A stretch of 64,000 bases of DNA from Chrysomallon squamiferum (GCA_012295275.1 CM022673.1:17643810-17707809), one strand, 5' to 3'. Positions 50,562 to 63,991 are shown, counted from the stretch's first letter. Made by a program: numbers and translations. Notes: a model not told the origin generated them from the sequence alone.

Positions 50562-53500
50562 CTAACTGACTGAATATTCAAACACAGGGAACCAGATGAA
50601 GTTAAAAGTAAAAGAAATGGCTTCCTGTACCACATTCCTGTACAAGTCTTGATCATCTTCTAGCAGTGTCATGGAAATCTGGTCAGCACGGTTTAAAGAT
50701 GTTATTGATGTTAGTTTTAACTTGGGACTTGAAGTGCCAAGGTTGCCTGTGAGGGTTGCATTAAACTTAACCTCATCACCCTGATCCAGAGCTTGGATTG
50801 TACTGTTAAAATTGTGACCAGCACTTACCTTGAGTACAGTGTTGTTAATTTTAACAGAAAGTTCAAACTGATATTTATCATGGTTTTTGACATGGCAGTC
50901 ATTACCATGTGACTTCACTAGAAGACAAATTTCCCTGTCGTGTGTATCAGATATCTGTGCACAATCTCCAAACCTGACTCCAAAAATACATTTAAGTGGT
51001 TTGGTGATGATGGAAGGCAAACTGCCAAACACTGACTCAGCTGTGTTTTCTGTTTTTACAATGTTCACAGCCTGCAGGTTCCCAACCCATGTTACTTTCA
51101 TGCCTGTCAAATGACTACATTTTATCTGAGTTTGGGAAATGTGTTCTGTACCTCGGGGAATACACAGAGTAGAATATATGTCCCATGTCAGAGGTGCAGA
51201 ATGCTTAGTCTCAAAAGAAGGCAGTTTGACAAAAATCAGAGGGACAATTGCCAAAAGAGAAAACAGTATCATGATAACCTTTTTAGGGATGCCAAGTTTG
51301 GCATCAAACTGTTTGCCAAAGATGTGTTTGGTCTGAGTGAGAAGTGCAGGAACAGCCAACAGACAGAAAGTGATGATGACTTTTCCAATCATAGCTGACT
51401 GGATGGCTTTGTACACTGCAAACCCTGCAATTCCTAGAAAACCCACAAAACTGACGGGTAGAATAAGAGGAAGAAGAAGATAACCAAAAACTGCCCTAAT
51501 GAGACCAAGCCATGTTGTGTATGGGAAAGTTGACGTGAAGAAGTTCCACCAGAAATAACAGACAAGATGTGGAATGAGAACTCGGTATGTTCCCTGCCAG
51601 GATTTCTGCATTGCCATTCTCAGAAAGAACAGAGGGATGATAGCATAAGCCACTGATGGAAAACTAACATTAAGTTTCACTCCGAACCCCAAGTCAAAGG
51701 CCAGAAATGGTTGAGTGAACAAACTGACAGCCTGTTTCAAACCAGGTACATTGGGAACATGCAGGAAAACAGGAAGTGATGCCATAAAGTTAGCAACCAT
51801 GGCAGATATTGTTACTTTGTCATGATGGTCACTTAAACCAAAGAAACAAAATCCAGTCATCACCAAGGAAACTATACAAATCTCTGCACAGGGTATATAG
51901 GACTTGTTAGCTACTGAGAATGATGCTATAGCAATCAGCAGATTAACAAAAAATATTAAATATGGCGTCAGTGAATTCCACGTATACTGTGACTCTGTTT
52001 TGTCAATATCAATTGTTACATCGTACTCTTTCAGGATGTTTGCCAATGTTGTTGCTTCTGTTCTTTTCTTTTTCTTGTAAAACATTTGCAGAGTAGATAT
52101 GACTAGGGCAATGAAAGCCAAGTAAAAGATGCACAGGGGAAGAAGAAAGAGTAGGAAAGCAGGAGTAAGAAAACTGTAGATGAAGAGTAGACCAAGGAGA
52201 TAGAGTTGATTTGTGGGTATCAGAGATATCACCCAGTCCATTCCTTGCTTCGAGGAAAACTCCAGAGCCTGGTCAACAATGACAGAGACTGTCTGCTTTG
52301 GATACTTCAGAATCTGTAAAAAAAAAAAAAAAAAATTACTTGTAACTTTCTGTGATTACTGTTTAAACAAATCTCAGATATCTGCATCTATATTAATATC
52401 AAAGCAAGTGATTAATTCAATTTTATGTTACATCAAATTAAAAGTTTATTTGTATAAGAACACAATGGCATCAGACCTCCAAATACTTACTTGTGTTCAG
52501 AATACTATTTAAAATCATCTAGAATTACAATTAACCCTAAGAGATGATTTCTGGTTTTCTGATTATGAGTTACATGTAAATAATTTTTTTTTTTTTTTTT
52601 TTTTTAACTTACTCTTGTCACATATCCAGCTGATTCATATGACACATTTGTTTCAGCAAGCTCTTCTGATGTTAGAGTTATCGTTCCTTGGATTCTTTTG
52701 GAGAGCATTTTAACAAAATCATTTTCTGTTATGCTGTCACCTATCTTCTTACCTGAATAATAACAATGAAACAACAGATGATTTGTTAATTAAAAATAAA
52801 CAGTAATTTAATTTAATAAGGAAAGACGGACAATATAAAAATATTTTTTGACTTAATATTTGTATTTCCTTCAGTTTTGTTGATATTATTGAAACCAAAA
52901 GAAAGAAATTTTATTGTTATTATTATTATACTAAACTGATTAATAATAAATTAATGTGAAACATCTGCACCTAATCATTAATATGCCATGACAGGTATTT
53001 CAAAGTAAATTTATTCCTGTTTAACACACTGTAAATGAATACTTACAGCTAAGTGATGACTCTCCCATGGAGAAATCACAGCAGAAGATTTAGTGTATCA
53101 TGTCATCATTATAAAATAATAATTTTTAAACTATTCTATTATTAATCTGAGGTTCACCTGCAGCCATTAATAACTTCTGTTCCTGAATTTTATCAGTTAC
53201 TGACTTCACAGCACCAAAGTATTCCTCACGGGAGATAACTCCTTTGTGTGTTGTGTTCATACGATGGAACAAGTTACGAGCTGCTTGGCGAATGTGCTTT
53301 TCACTGGATGAAGTTTTCAAACACCAGCTGATATCATAGGCTCGACTTTCATCAATTTCTATGAATAAATAAATATTTAAAATTATGTTAAATGATTTTG
53401 TAACAGAAGTGGTACATTAATTTTATAACAAAGAAAGATATGTTTTAATTTAATTCTTTTACATTATTTACTAAAGTGACATTTAAAGGTGAAATGATTA

Positions 53501-54607
53501 ATATGAGATGCACAAATGTGCTGAATTCCATATTTTAAAACCTCACAAAATGAATAAAATGTATTATCAATTTGAAATATTTTAATTTATTATATATTTA
53601 AAATTACAATAAATTACCAAATCCACGTTCAATGTATTTCCTCAAAAGTTCTGTTGCTTCCTCATTTCCCTGTTTTGATGCACTTATCATCCAATCCAAG
53701 GCCTGGATTTTATTCTCCTCTGCATCGATACCAGAATCAGCCAATTGGAGATGGTATTTAGCCAGAAATACCTTTGATTCTTCCAATCCATTTTCAGCTT
53801 CTGTCTTCAGCTGGTTTAGCTTTTCTGACAAACAGAAACTCTAATGAGTTAAAGTAATAAGAAGAAAAGAAATTCTCAAATTGTCAACAGCACAGTGATT
53901 AAATGTTAGCCTAATGTCTGACAGCTTCATAGATGTCAGTCTGATACTGTGTCTGCTTGTAATCTCAAACCTTTTTTTTTAAAAATTACTTGATGGACCA
54001 GAGTAACAACAATGGGTTACTGATAATTAACTATTTTAATATTTAGTAAATTTTCTTATTTTTAGTTAGTTAGTTAGTAGCAAGTTGAAAAAAACATGAC
54101 TTTCAAGTAGCTTCAGACAACGAATGCTTGCTAAATATAAACAAGAAACTGAATAGATATGGATTAAAAAATAATATCAATAAAATGTTATTGCTGTAAA
54201 TACGGTATGCCAACAACTAATAAACAAAAAAGCTAAGTTTAATGAAGTTACAAGGTATAATATTGTTCATTATTGTTATCAGAATCCAATACTGTCCACT
54301 TGAAAACAATATGTTCAGAATATTAACAGTAAATGTATTCAGCGACGTAAAATATTAACTATATCAAATTACAAGATAATTTGCTGAGGGAAATGCGGTA
54401 TATCGCTCGAAAACAATACCAAATTTAAACAAGACCTGGAATAACATCAACATGCATTTCGGCCTTCAAATAGTCTGTACTGAACTATCAGTAAAATACC
54501 CGAGAATGAAAAATGTGAATCTGCAAGCAGAAGATATTATTATATTTGAGAAAATAATTATCATTTCTAAATGTATTACCTGAAGTTACTGTCTCTTCTT
54601 CCGCCAT
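50562..54607 (-). CDS. WFS1: Wolframin, ER transmembrane glycoprotein
   Basis: Five coding exons, minus strand: 54580-54607, 53618-53824, 53158-53358, 52613-52752, 50562-52313. Phases agree; 775 aa (human 890, the difference mainly in the N-terminus). Residues 10-78 form a Sel1-like helical region (AKYHLQLADSG, ALDWMISASKQGNEEATELL). Next is an EF-hand-like loop (NTTHKGVISREE): Gly6, Ile8 and Glu12 are kept but positions 1, 3 and 5 lack acids, so calcium binding is doubtful. The single 1752-nt last exon encodes about nine or more membrane segments (about 225-545) and the lumenal C-terminus with its cysteines (TQIKCSHLTGMKVTW, KCIFGVRFGDC), ending in a hydrophobic patch. Wolframin supports ER calcium and stress homeostasis. 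An in-frame upstream Met at 54706 would add 33 residues; I prefer 54607, where MAEEE begins an acidic N-terminus. Confidence 0.95.
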
Positions 54608-54801
54608 CGCTATCGTTTCTGAAGCAGTGATAAGTGACTCACTATCACGTGATGTAAATAAACCCACGTGTTGAGTTAAAATGTTACTGATTAGACTCCG
54701 GAGCATTCAGAATTTCAGAAAGAAGACAGGGGGCGATAATGACTATTATTGAATTAATTTAAAAGTTGAAATTATTATTGTTATTATTTTTATTGAAATA
54801 T

Positions 54802-54805
<4 letters not shown>

Positions 54806-54869
<64 letters not shown>
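54806..54869. repeat. (GA)32 microsatellite near the WFS1 5' end
   Basis: Perfect dinucleotide array about 200 bp upstream of the WFS1 start codon. Confidence 0.95.
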
Positions 54870-54871
<2 letters not shown>

Positions 54872-55292
54872 CTTTGTTTGATGAAGTTTAATTATGAAAG
54901 GGTATAGGGTATATGATAGTACATAAAAATTATACATTCTTACCACACCTAGTAAGGTTATTGAACTTGCATACCTATGACGTCACAGGTAATGTTCCTT
55001 CATTTTATCGTGTGTGAGTATTTTATGCTTTTTACTGCGTTTTATTTTATTTTTTTAACAAAGTAGTATTAGTACTAGTAGTAGTAATATAGTACATTTA
55101 TTTTTTCATCGACAAGAGTAATTTATTCTATTTTATCTTTAGCGAATAAATATGAATAATATAAAATATCAAATAAAAAGAAATGCAAAATTAAACAAAA
55201 CAATGTCAAATAACATTCTTAATGCTTAAGCACATTATTTCTTCAAATCTCTTGTAAAACCAACAACAACTACTACTACCACCACCACAAGT

Positions 55293-55298
55293 ATAATG

Positions 55299-55329
<31 letters not shown>

Positions 55330-55375
55330 CAACAACAACAACAACAACAACAGTAATAATAATAATAACAATAAA
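55293..55375. repeat. AAT and AAC trinucleotide arrays
   Basis: AAT units (about 55293-55325) pass straight into AAC units (about 55326-55352), then back to AAT. Confidence 0.92.
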
Positions 55376-55827
55376 AACAACAATTAACTGAATGTCTACG
55401 ACTATGATTCCATCAATCAACCAATGAACGTAACTCTGTATGTTTCAGACATATATAGAATAGTCTCCCTTTATACATAATAACATTAATCTTTCCAATT
55501 TATATGCTCACCAACGTATTGAAATAGGGCATGTGCGTAATATTTATGTCCATTTATGATAGTTAAAGAATTTGTTCCAGTTTATTATTAGCATTTTATT
55601 TATTTGACAGTTTGAAATTACAAGCATTTTAAAAGAATAAAGAATCAACTCAGTAAGCGTTTTTGTGAAATTAGGCTAGGTGATTAGTTTAAGAACAACA
55701 GCAGCATATCAATAAATAAATAAATATTATAAATAAATAAATAAAAACAAATTATTGTAACAACTTCCAAAAATCATTAGTATTAATAAAAATAATAATA
55801 ATAATGAAATAAATTAATTAATTTGTT

Positions 55828-55838
55828 AATAATAATAA

Positions 55839-55869
<31 letters not shown>

Positions 55870-55893
55870 AAAAGTAGTAGTAGTAATAGTAAT
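55828..55893. repeat. AAT, AGA and AGT arrays
   Basis: Adjacent trinucleotide tracts of AAT, AGA (about 55840-55870) and AGT, repeating the arrangement seen at 7601-7640. Confidence 0.9.
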
Positions 55894-56202
55894 AGTAGTA
55901 ATACTCTTAATCTGTTCCATAATATTCCAACTGTTACGTTCTCGAAACATTTCTCAATGCCTGATCAAGGTGATTGAAATTTCACGCCATGTATTTGGTT
56001 TATGACGTCATAGAAATAAAACGTCATGCTTAAATATTTATCTCCATTGGACACATTGAACCTATTGTTCCTTAGAAATCAGATCAGACGAGGTTCGCAG
56101 ACGTAATATTCTACATGTAGGCGCGGTGAAAAACATATTTTGCGTCTTAAATAATAACAAATAAAAACCAAAAAAAAGTAAAATAATATTGCAAAAATAT
56201 AT

Positions 56203-59200
56203 ATGGATTCTTTTCCAATGGACGTGGATAACGAGCCTAATTCAACGCAACAAGGTTGTACAGTGCAGGAGAAGTTCAGTCTGCAAGCCTGCAATGTTTT
56301 AGCAGAACTACGAAAGACGGGTGAGCTATGCGACGCGGTGATAAAAGTGGATGGACAGTCGTTTCCTATACACCGAGCTATCCTATCTGCATGCAGTCCG
56401 TATTTTAGGGCGTTGTTTACAAACCAAATGTCAGACACAAACAGAAGAGAAGTCACAATAACCGGGGTATCGGCGGATATAATGAAAGTTCTTATAGAAT
56501 ATGCATACACACGAGAACTGACAATAACCAGAGAAAACGTTGAGCTGCTTCTTCCTGCCGCAGACCAGTTTCACGTTATGGGTCTGCTGAAGCAGTGCTG
56601 CGACTTTCTGTACAATGAAATCACACCAGAAAATGTCATCGGTATCCGCGCTTTTGCACGTGCATACTTTTGTCACCAGTTAGAACGTTCCGCAACCAAA
56701 TACATACTTCAAAACATCAGCGAAGTTTACACAACTAGTAACGAATTTTTACAGCTAGAAGTTGACGAAGTCTGCGAAATCCTTGGTTCTGACGACCTGA
56801 ATGTGAGAAACGAAGAACTTGTGTTCGAGGCCGTTCTTAGATGGATAGACTACGATCCCGACAGACGGAAGGGGCACATTGCTCGTCTTTTGAAGACGAT
56901 TCGTCTTGGTCTACTGACCACGCAGTACTTCGTTGAAAAGGTGAAAGTTCATCCCTATGTCCGCGAAACGGACGCTTGCAAACCTATCATAATCGAAACT
57001 CTGAAATTCCTGTACGACCTAGATATGGACGACGAGAAGGAAGTGGATCTGAACAACCCACTGGCCAAGCCCAGAGTGCCGCATGAGATTCTCTTTGTGA
57101 TCGGTGGGTGGAGCGGCGGCTCACCGACAAACATGGTGGAAACCTACGACACGCGAGCAGACAGGTGGATAGTGTGCAGCTGTGTCGATGCAGGTGAGGA
57201 ACTGATGACAACATCCAGTGATGACAATGATAAAATGTTTATCAGAATTATGTGGCAGCAGAATTAATTCCCCTGTTTCAGTTACTTACCCTGCCCATCT
57301 CTAATATTCTCCATATTAATGTTTTGCTGAAATCTTTGTTTATTTTAAATCAGTGTTTCAAAGGTTTTATTTTGTGCTTTTACTGTAATGTAAGCCGAAT
57401 TAAAAGAAAATAATAATAAGAAGAAGAAAAAGAAGAAAAAGAAGAAAAACATCATTTGCAGCAAATATCAAAATTAATCGATAGTGGTTTCTTTTTCTTT
57501 CTTTCTTTTTTTGAAATGAAAAATGAAAACGTAAAAAGTCCATAATTAAAATCCCAAATAATTATTAACACTGAGATAATTAAATTTTAAAAAATGAAAA
57601 GAAGAAAAGATTATAATTAACTGAATAAGATAAAATAAAACTCTTTAAATTTATATCAAATAAAATAATAATTTTAAAATAAAAACAAAAAATGTTTTAA
57701 GTGTCTGATCTAAAATTGTCTAAAATAATCCAATATAATAACGTTATTAATTCATTATTTTTTTTTTTTTTTTTTATATTTTTTATGGCATTTTCATTTC
57801 AAAATAAATAAGAAAATAGATGAACAACAATTTGTTTAAAGTATTTCCAATACCTGAAACTTATTTTTACATTAATAATTTACTCTGATCGACTCATTTC
57901 ATTTTGTTATTACGCTGGAAATTGTACTTGGTGACGATTACTTGTGACGTAGGGACAGTGATGTAATTCCGCAATCCACAATCATATTACCCCATCCTCT
58001 TTGACAATAAAACATAAACCAATTTATCTAAAGTGATTTAATTAAAATGTTTTATTTTTATTTAGTTATTTATTTATCTATTTATTTTTAATGGTGAATT
58101 AATGATTTTTTAATATATATTTTATTATTATTATTTTATTTATTTTTATTTTTTATTTATATATATATTGTATTTATTTATTTTTTTTTTATATATATTT
58201 TTTATTATTTTTTTTTTTTTGGGGAGATGGTTTAACTTTATTTCTCAAATGATTTATAAAATATATCGCTCAAAGAGTTTTTGTATTTCAGGTTATTTAA
58301 TTAAAGCGGTTTAGATGTCACTGTTAAAACTCGCTAATGTTTATAAATAAATAAATAACAATTTTTAAAAAATAATACTGATTATGTTTTGGCTATAATT
58401 TATTAAAATAAACATTTATCTAATAGGTCCTCGAGCATACCATGGCACCGTCGCTGTCGATCAAGTCATTTACGTCGTCGGTGGTTTTGACGGAATGGAA
58501 TACTTCAACAGCGTTCGTGTTTTTAACCCAGCAACAAAACAATGGTCAGAAGCCGCGCCCATGAATTCTAAAAGGTTTGTATACATATCACGTATCATAC
58601 CTGCTATTTTTTACTTCTTTCTATTATTACTTGTTATTCTTTTTCCTATTTAATTATTTTTATTGTTTTATTTTTATTTTATTTTTATTTGCAAATTAAT
58701 TTTCCCGACAAAGTTATTTAAACTACCTCCCTTTTTCATCCATTAAATAACCTTGTCTGTGTCACAAATTTTCTATTATTATTTTTATTTATTTTTTTAT
58801 TTATTGTTGTTGTTGTTGTTGTAGTCGTCGTTGTCGTTATTATTGTTATTATTATTATTATTATTATTATTGTTGTTGTTATTGATATATCTAGATGTTA
58901 CGTCAGCGTGGCTGTTTTGGATGGAATTATTTACGCTATGGGGGGCTTTGACGGTCACGTACGTCAGAACACCGCAGAGCGCTACATGAGAACAACTAAT
59001 CAGTGGAGTTTCTTTCAGCCAATGAACCATCAGCGAAGTGACGCCAGCGCCACCACGTTAGATGGTAATGGTTACGTCTAAACGGCGAATTTTAGTATTG
59101 TAATTTTACTATTTACTGACAACATGCAAGAAGTTACATTGACATACATATATAGAGAGAGATGGAGTCAGAGAGAGAGTGCGTGTGTATGTGTGTATAT

Positions 59201-59235
59201 ATGAATGGGTGTGTGTGTGTTGAAATTTTTAATCC

Positions 59236-59274
<39 letters not shown>

Positions 59275-59653
59275 ATTATTATTATTATTATTATTATTAT
59301 ACTTTAATGCAAGTGAGAAAATTAAACTGGTGTCTTGATATACGCCTATTCTATTCTTTCTTCTTTATCCTCTTTTTCAAGGTAAAATTTACATTTGCGG
59401 CGGATTCAACGGACAGGAGTGTTTGAATTCGTGCGAATATTACGACACACTAATCAACCAATGGACAATGATTACGCCAATGCGCAATCGCAGAAGTGGT
59501 GTCGGGTGTATTTCATACCATGGATGTATCTACGCACTCGGAGGATTTAACGGTATTACGCGTATGAATACGGGTGAAAAGTTTAATCCCCAATCAAATA
59601 CGTGGCACTCTATACCAGAAATGTATAATCCTAGAAGCAATTTTGCAATTGAG
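56203..59653 (+). CDS. KLHL10: Kelch-like protein 10 (BTB-BACK-kelch), 3' end beyond window
   Basis: Four exons: 56203-57193, 58427-58574, 58895-59064, 59382-59653 (527 aa, phases 1,2,1,0). BTB domain about 38-142 (LCDAVIKVDGQSFPIHRAIL, ACSPYFRALFTN), BACK about 147-250 (ITPENVIGIRAFARAYFC, VLRWIDYDP). Kelch blades start at about 293: FVIGGWSGGSPTN, YVVGGFDG, YAMGGFDG, YICGGFNG, YALGGFNG. GGWSGGSPTN and NPRSNFAIEV match vertebrate KLHL10 closely, which separates it from other KLHLs. The sixth blade and C-terminal tail (about 80 aa) are missing; a phase-0 donor follows GAG at 59653 and I found no matching exon up to 64000. KLHL10 is a CUL3 E3-ligase adaptor needed for spermiogenesis in mammals; a male germline role here is inferred. 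Confidence 0.93.
57194..58426. other. First KLHL10 intron, AT-rich
   Basis: Intron with poly-A/T-rich simple sequence. The KLHL10 frame continues open for about 70 nt past the donor at 57194, but the continuation (MTTSSDDN…) lacks kelch sequence, while splicing restores GPRAYHG. Confidence 0.85.
59237..59302. repeat. (TTA)n microsatellite in a KLHL10 intron
   Basis: TTA units with one ACATTA break near 59272, in the intron 59065-59381. Confidence 0.92.
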
Positions 59654-59718
59654 GTATTACTTCGTCTTCTCTTTCATTCATTATGTATTATTTTTATTGT
59701 TTTAAATTATCTATTATC

Positions 59719-59782
<64 letters not shown>

Positions 59783-59839
59783 TTAATGATTTTTTAAATT
59801 TAATTTAATTTAATTTTAATTTTAATTTTAATTTTTTTG

Positions 59840-59908
<69 letters not shown>
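59719..59908. repeat. (TTA)n then (TC)n compound repeat
   Basis: TTA array to about 59782, short TTTAA units, then TC dinucleotides at 59847-59908. Confidence 0.93.
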
Positions 59909-59912
<4 letters not shown>

Positions 59913-60150
59913 TTATTTTTGGTATCATTTCAATTTCTAACTTTTTGAAGTTGTGACATCTGGAAACTGGTTTAAAGTAGTGACGCTGTTTGTGTATGAA
60001 TGTGTATTTGTGCGTTTGTGTTTGTGTGAGAATATAGTAATAGTATTAGTAATAACAATAATACAATAATAACAGCAGAATAGCATTAAGAGAAACAACA
60101 ACAATAAATTATAAATTACTATTTTATTTATTTATTTATTTATTCATCCT

Positions 60151-60168
60151 TATTATTATTATTACTAC

Positions 60169-60230
<62 letters not shown>
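60151..60230. repeat. (TTA)n microsatellite
   Basis: About 80 bp with one TACTACTA interruption near 60163. Confidence 0.93.
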
Positions 60231-60231
<1 letters not shown>

Positions 60232-60794
60232 CAAAAGCAGCGATTTTTTTTTGTTATTCAGTATACATGAGTTCAATGGCTTGAGATGTTTTAATTGTAA
60301 ATAATATTTCCGCTGATATAAAAACTTTTGTTTTACATGGACTAGGTACACATACACTGGGAGGGTTAGTCTGACACAGGCAAGCGATATGCGCGAGAAA
60401 ATGTTCTTTTTGACTAAATAATTTGCATATATATCGCAAAAACACTGTTTGTTCAGATGTGCAGAAGCCCGACATGATGGCATCAATTAAAGGCTAATGA
60501 ATGTGGCGCGTGCGTTAACGGCGGGTACGAATCTTGTATCTGCAATCTATTGCCAACCGTTTCTTTTCTTTTCTTCTTTCTCTCTCTCTTTCTTTCTATT
60601 CAGTATTTAAGTAAATTTATTTCTTCCTCAAGGCCGCACAGCTATCCAAATTAAGGCGCCACAATTTACTGAAATTTTGGAACCAGTTTTGTCTGCATAA
60701 CTGACTGACTTCCACTCGTTGTTTTATTTTATTTTATTTTTTTTATTTTTTTTATTATTTATTTTTGATTATTATTTGTTTTGTTTTTATTATA

Positions 60795-60827
<33 letters not shown>

Positions 60828-61109
60828 TTTTTTTTTTTTTTTTTTTTTTTTTCAAGTTGATTTTTTAATTATTATTTTACCAGTATAAAATGTTTAACCA
60901 CATCTGTGAGATGGGGTGTGATAAAAGTACTAATCTGATAGGCTAGAAACGAATGATTCGTATTTTCATCTCCTAAACATTATTAATTCAAAAAATTAAT
61001 AATAATAAAATAATAATAATAATAATAATCAATAATAATAATAATAATTAAAAAGAACAAAAGAAAACAAAGTAGAAAGTAATGGAGGTTGAAGGAAGGA
61101 GTTTAATGT

Positions 61110-61263
61110 TGCCTAAGGTTGTAACTAGAACCGGACACAAAGCAAAACGTGTTTAACTGATGAGTTATGCAGTGATAGGCAGCGGGTTCGGTTCCTGGTG
61201 GAGGATTAGTTTGCTTTCTGCTTCTGTATGTCGCCTTTTGTTTACTAGCCTATCTGTGTAAAA

Positions 61264-61295
<32 letters not shown>
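61110..61295 (+). mobile_element. Possible tRNA-derived SINE fragment with an AAT tail
   Basis: GCGGGTTCGGTTCCTGGT near 61189-61206 resembles a polymerase III B box (GGTTCGANTCC). It is followed by about 55 bp of unique sequence and then an AAT array (61264-61294), the layout of tRNA-derived SINEs with simple-repeat tails. I cannot see a convincing A box, so this is weak. Confidence 0.3.
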
Positions 61296-61297
<2 letters not shown>

Positions 61298-61869
61298 TAT
61301 TCCAACAGATTATTAATAATTATATATATCTATAAACTACTTAGTTTTTATATGTTGGAATTTATATTTATATAATTATTAAGCATACATGTTCGTTTTG
61401 GAGGGTATTTTGGTGGAGGGGTTTTGAGATTTTTACGAATATTTAAAAAAAATAGTGAAAGGTATTTCATTTTCACATAATTATCTGCATATGTATATAT
61501 GTATATTTGTTTGGTTGGTTGGTTGGGTTTTTTGTTTGTTTGTTTGTTTGTTTTATTTTGTTTTATTTTTTTATTTTTTTGTAAGCATGCATATATGCGT
61601 GTGTGTTTGTGTGTATTCAAGTGCGTGAGTATTGTTGTTTTCTCTGGATCTTTGTTCTCGACATTTTATATCCCATTACAGATTAAAAAACAGAATGTCA
61701 CTGAGAACAGGTTCGATTAAAAACGGAAAACAAAAATGTAGAATTTACTTTCCTGTTTTCTATGTTTAATTCATTTTATTTTATTTTTCTTGTTATTTAT
61801 TACTTTAATTTTTATTTTATTTTATTTTTAATTTTTTATCATTATCGTTATGATGATGATAATGATGAA

Positions 61870-61920
<51 letters not shown>
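61870..61920. repeat. (ATT)n microsatellite
   Basis: Perfect ATT array of about 50 bp. Confidence 0.93.
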
Positions 61921-61921
<1 letters not shown>

Positions 61922-62847
61922 GTTATTATTTTATATCAAATGAAAATGAGGAAAAAAGAAAGGAGAGAAAAAATAAATACGATAACTATTACCAAAAAAA
62001 AAAAACAAATAATAAAAATAGCTCTTGCTAAAACAAGCATAAATTATAAATGCGAATAAATAACGATTTAAAAAGGAAAAGAAAGAACGATAGAAATTTT
62101 TTTTACGAGCGATGGACAGAAAGAAGAAAAACATTAAAAAAGAAACAAAAACCAAAAAAAAAAAAACCATCATATGTAATACAGACATAGACAATATGTG
62201 CACGCCACATGAAACGGAAGGGAAAAATACTCTACTCCATGACCTCTTGTCGGTTTTTCCTACCCAAATGTCTAGACCGCATACATTCTTATGGCGGAGA
62301 GGGCGTACTACATTTCCAGTGGTATACTCGTCAAAATAAAACGTGATTCGTTTTTATGCCGTTCGTCATTAATCTTAAACGTTTCATAAAAAGTAGTTTC
62401 CCTCATGATTTTATTTATTTTTCTAAATTTATTTCTTACATTTCTTCTTCTTTTTCTACTTCTTCTTATTTATTATTATTATTATTATGTTGTTGTTGTT
62501 TTTGCTGTTGTTATTGTTATCGTTGTTGCTGTTGTTGTTATCGTTGTTATGCAAGCGCTGTTCCTGGTAGTGTTTAGGTTTCATCGTCAGTATTATCTGC
62601 CTGTGTCTCCCATTAACACATTTGTTTCAGTTTAATGGGCACGCGCCTTGAAATGATTTTATAACAGATATATGTCATTTTCATAATGAATTGCATTGTG
62701 ACATCCCGTACTTAATACATTCAGTTAACGTTTCCATCACTATTATATTATTTCTGGTCTCTTATAATTTGATGTCTTTAAGTCTTTCTGTGTATGTGTG
62801 CATGTGCGTGTTTACATGTATATCATTTATTTATTTATTATTGTTAG

Positions 62848-62890
62848 TCTTCTTCTTCTTCTTCTTCTTCTTCTTCTTCTTCTTCTTCTT
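62848..62890. repeat. (CTT)n microsatellite
   Basis: Perfect CTT array of about 43 bp, followed by a T run and GTT units. Confidence 0.93.
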
Positions 62891-63954
62891 TTTTTTCTTG
62901 TTGTTGTTGTTACTGTTGTGATTGTAGGATTGTGGTTACATTTTCATATGAACAGATACTACACTTTGATTTTACCCAAAGGGCCCAGAAGCGAAAACAC
63001 TAGTAATACTACCCCTATTTATTATTATGTTGCATATTATAGGACAATATTATTTTCGATGACTATACTTATTACTGGAAAAACACGATTGACATATTTT
63101 GACTTTTTTCATGAGGTGACCTTGAACTGTTGTTATAGTAACAGGTAACAGGTGCTCTATCTGCGGTCCAGCTGTCAACTTCCCTCCGAAAAATACAAAA
63201 ATAAAAATTAAAAGTGGACCACACAAATGTAATCTCTTCAAAATGTTCGGTTCAAAATATGTTTGTAATTGCTAGCAGACGAGACAGTCTACTTGAAAAA
63301 CAAGTAAAGATCAAGAAATAATAACAGAAAAAAGAAAACTATAATTCTGTATCTATATTATTATAATATTGTCAGCAAGTTGCGATTGCATGTGCATACG
63401 TACGTGCTTCCATGTGCACGTGCGTGTGCTTAATGAGATTAAATTTATAAGTATCTAACTGTAAACAATATTCTAGGTGGTTGTATTAAAATTCCAGTAT
63501 TAAATACTTTGTCGGGAAAAGCAATTTGCAAGTGGAGACAATTCTAAATATAGCATGGGTGTGTCTTTGAGTTTGTTAGAAACGGAAATGATATTACGAG
63601 AACCACGCTAAACTCCATTCTTTAAACATTTCACATAGTTTGCCATACTGAAAGTATTAAGTTGTCTCTTTTCTTCTGATTTGGATAAACTGTCGTTATA
63701 ATCTTTGTTGTAACCTCAAACTGAAAACTATACCAAACAGCCAAAATACAATTTGTGCAGAATATAGATTCAAATTTCTGTTATTAATATTACAGTTTTG
63801 TCTTATTTATTTATACGTTCTATAATCATTTAAATATTTGTAAAGGAAAAGTTTATGAATAGCCAGGTCATGTGAAATAAACTTTAATGAAAGTTTAAAT
63901 TAAGAACGTTTATTAACAAATTTAGGTACACAGATACATACAGGAATTCACACA

Positions 63955-63991
<37 letters not shown>
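63955..63991. repeat. (AC)n microsatellite at the window edge
   Basis: Dinucleotide array of about 35 bp. Confidence 0.9.

Larger units (their letters stand above)
54608..56202. other. Divergent spacer between WFS1 and KLHL10
   Basis: Holds the (GA)32 array at 54806-54869, AAT/AAC arrays (about 55293-55375) and AGA/AGT arrays (about 55840-55893). Both flanking genes start outward, so both 5' UTRs and promoters lie here. I see no strong core-promoter element. Confidence 0.6.

Noticed and set aside
50887-51398. Plus-strand open frames inside WFS1
   Set aside because: Antisense to the conserved lumenal domain; no independent support.
60480-60560. GCGGGTACGAATCTTG as a tRNA T-arm/B box
   Set aside because: Poor match and no cloverleaf or A box in the flanks. 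I found no credible tRNA or rRNA gene in the window.
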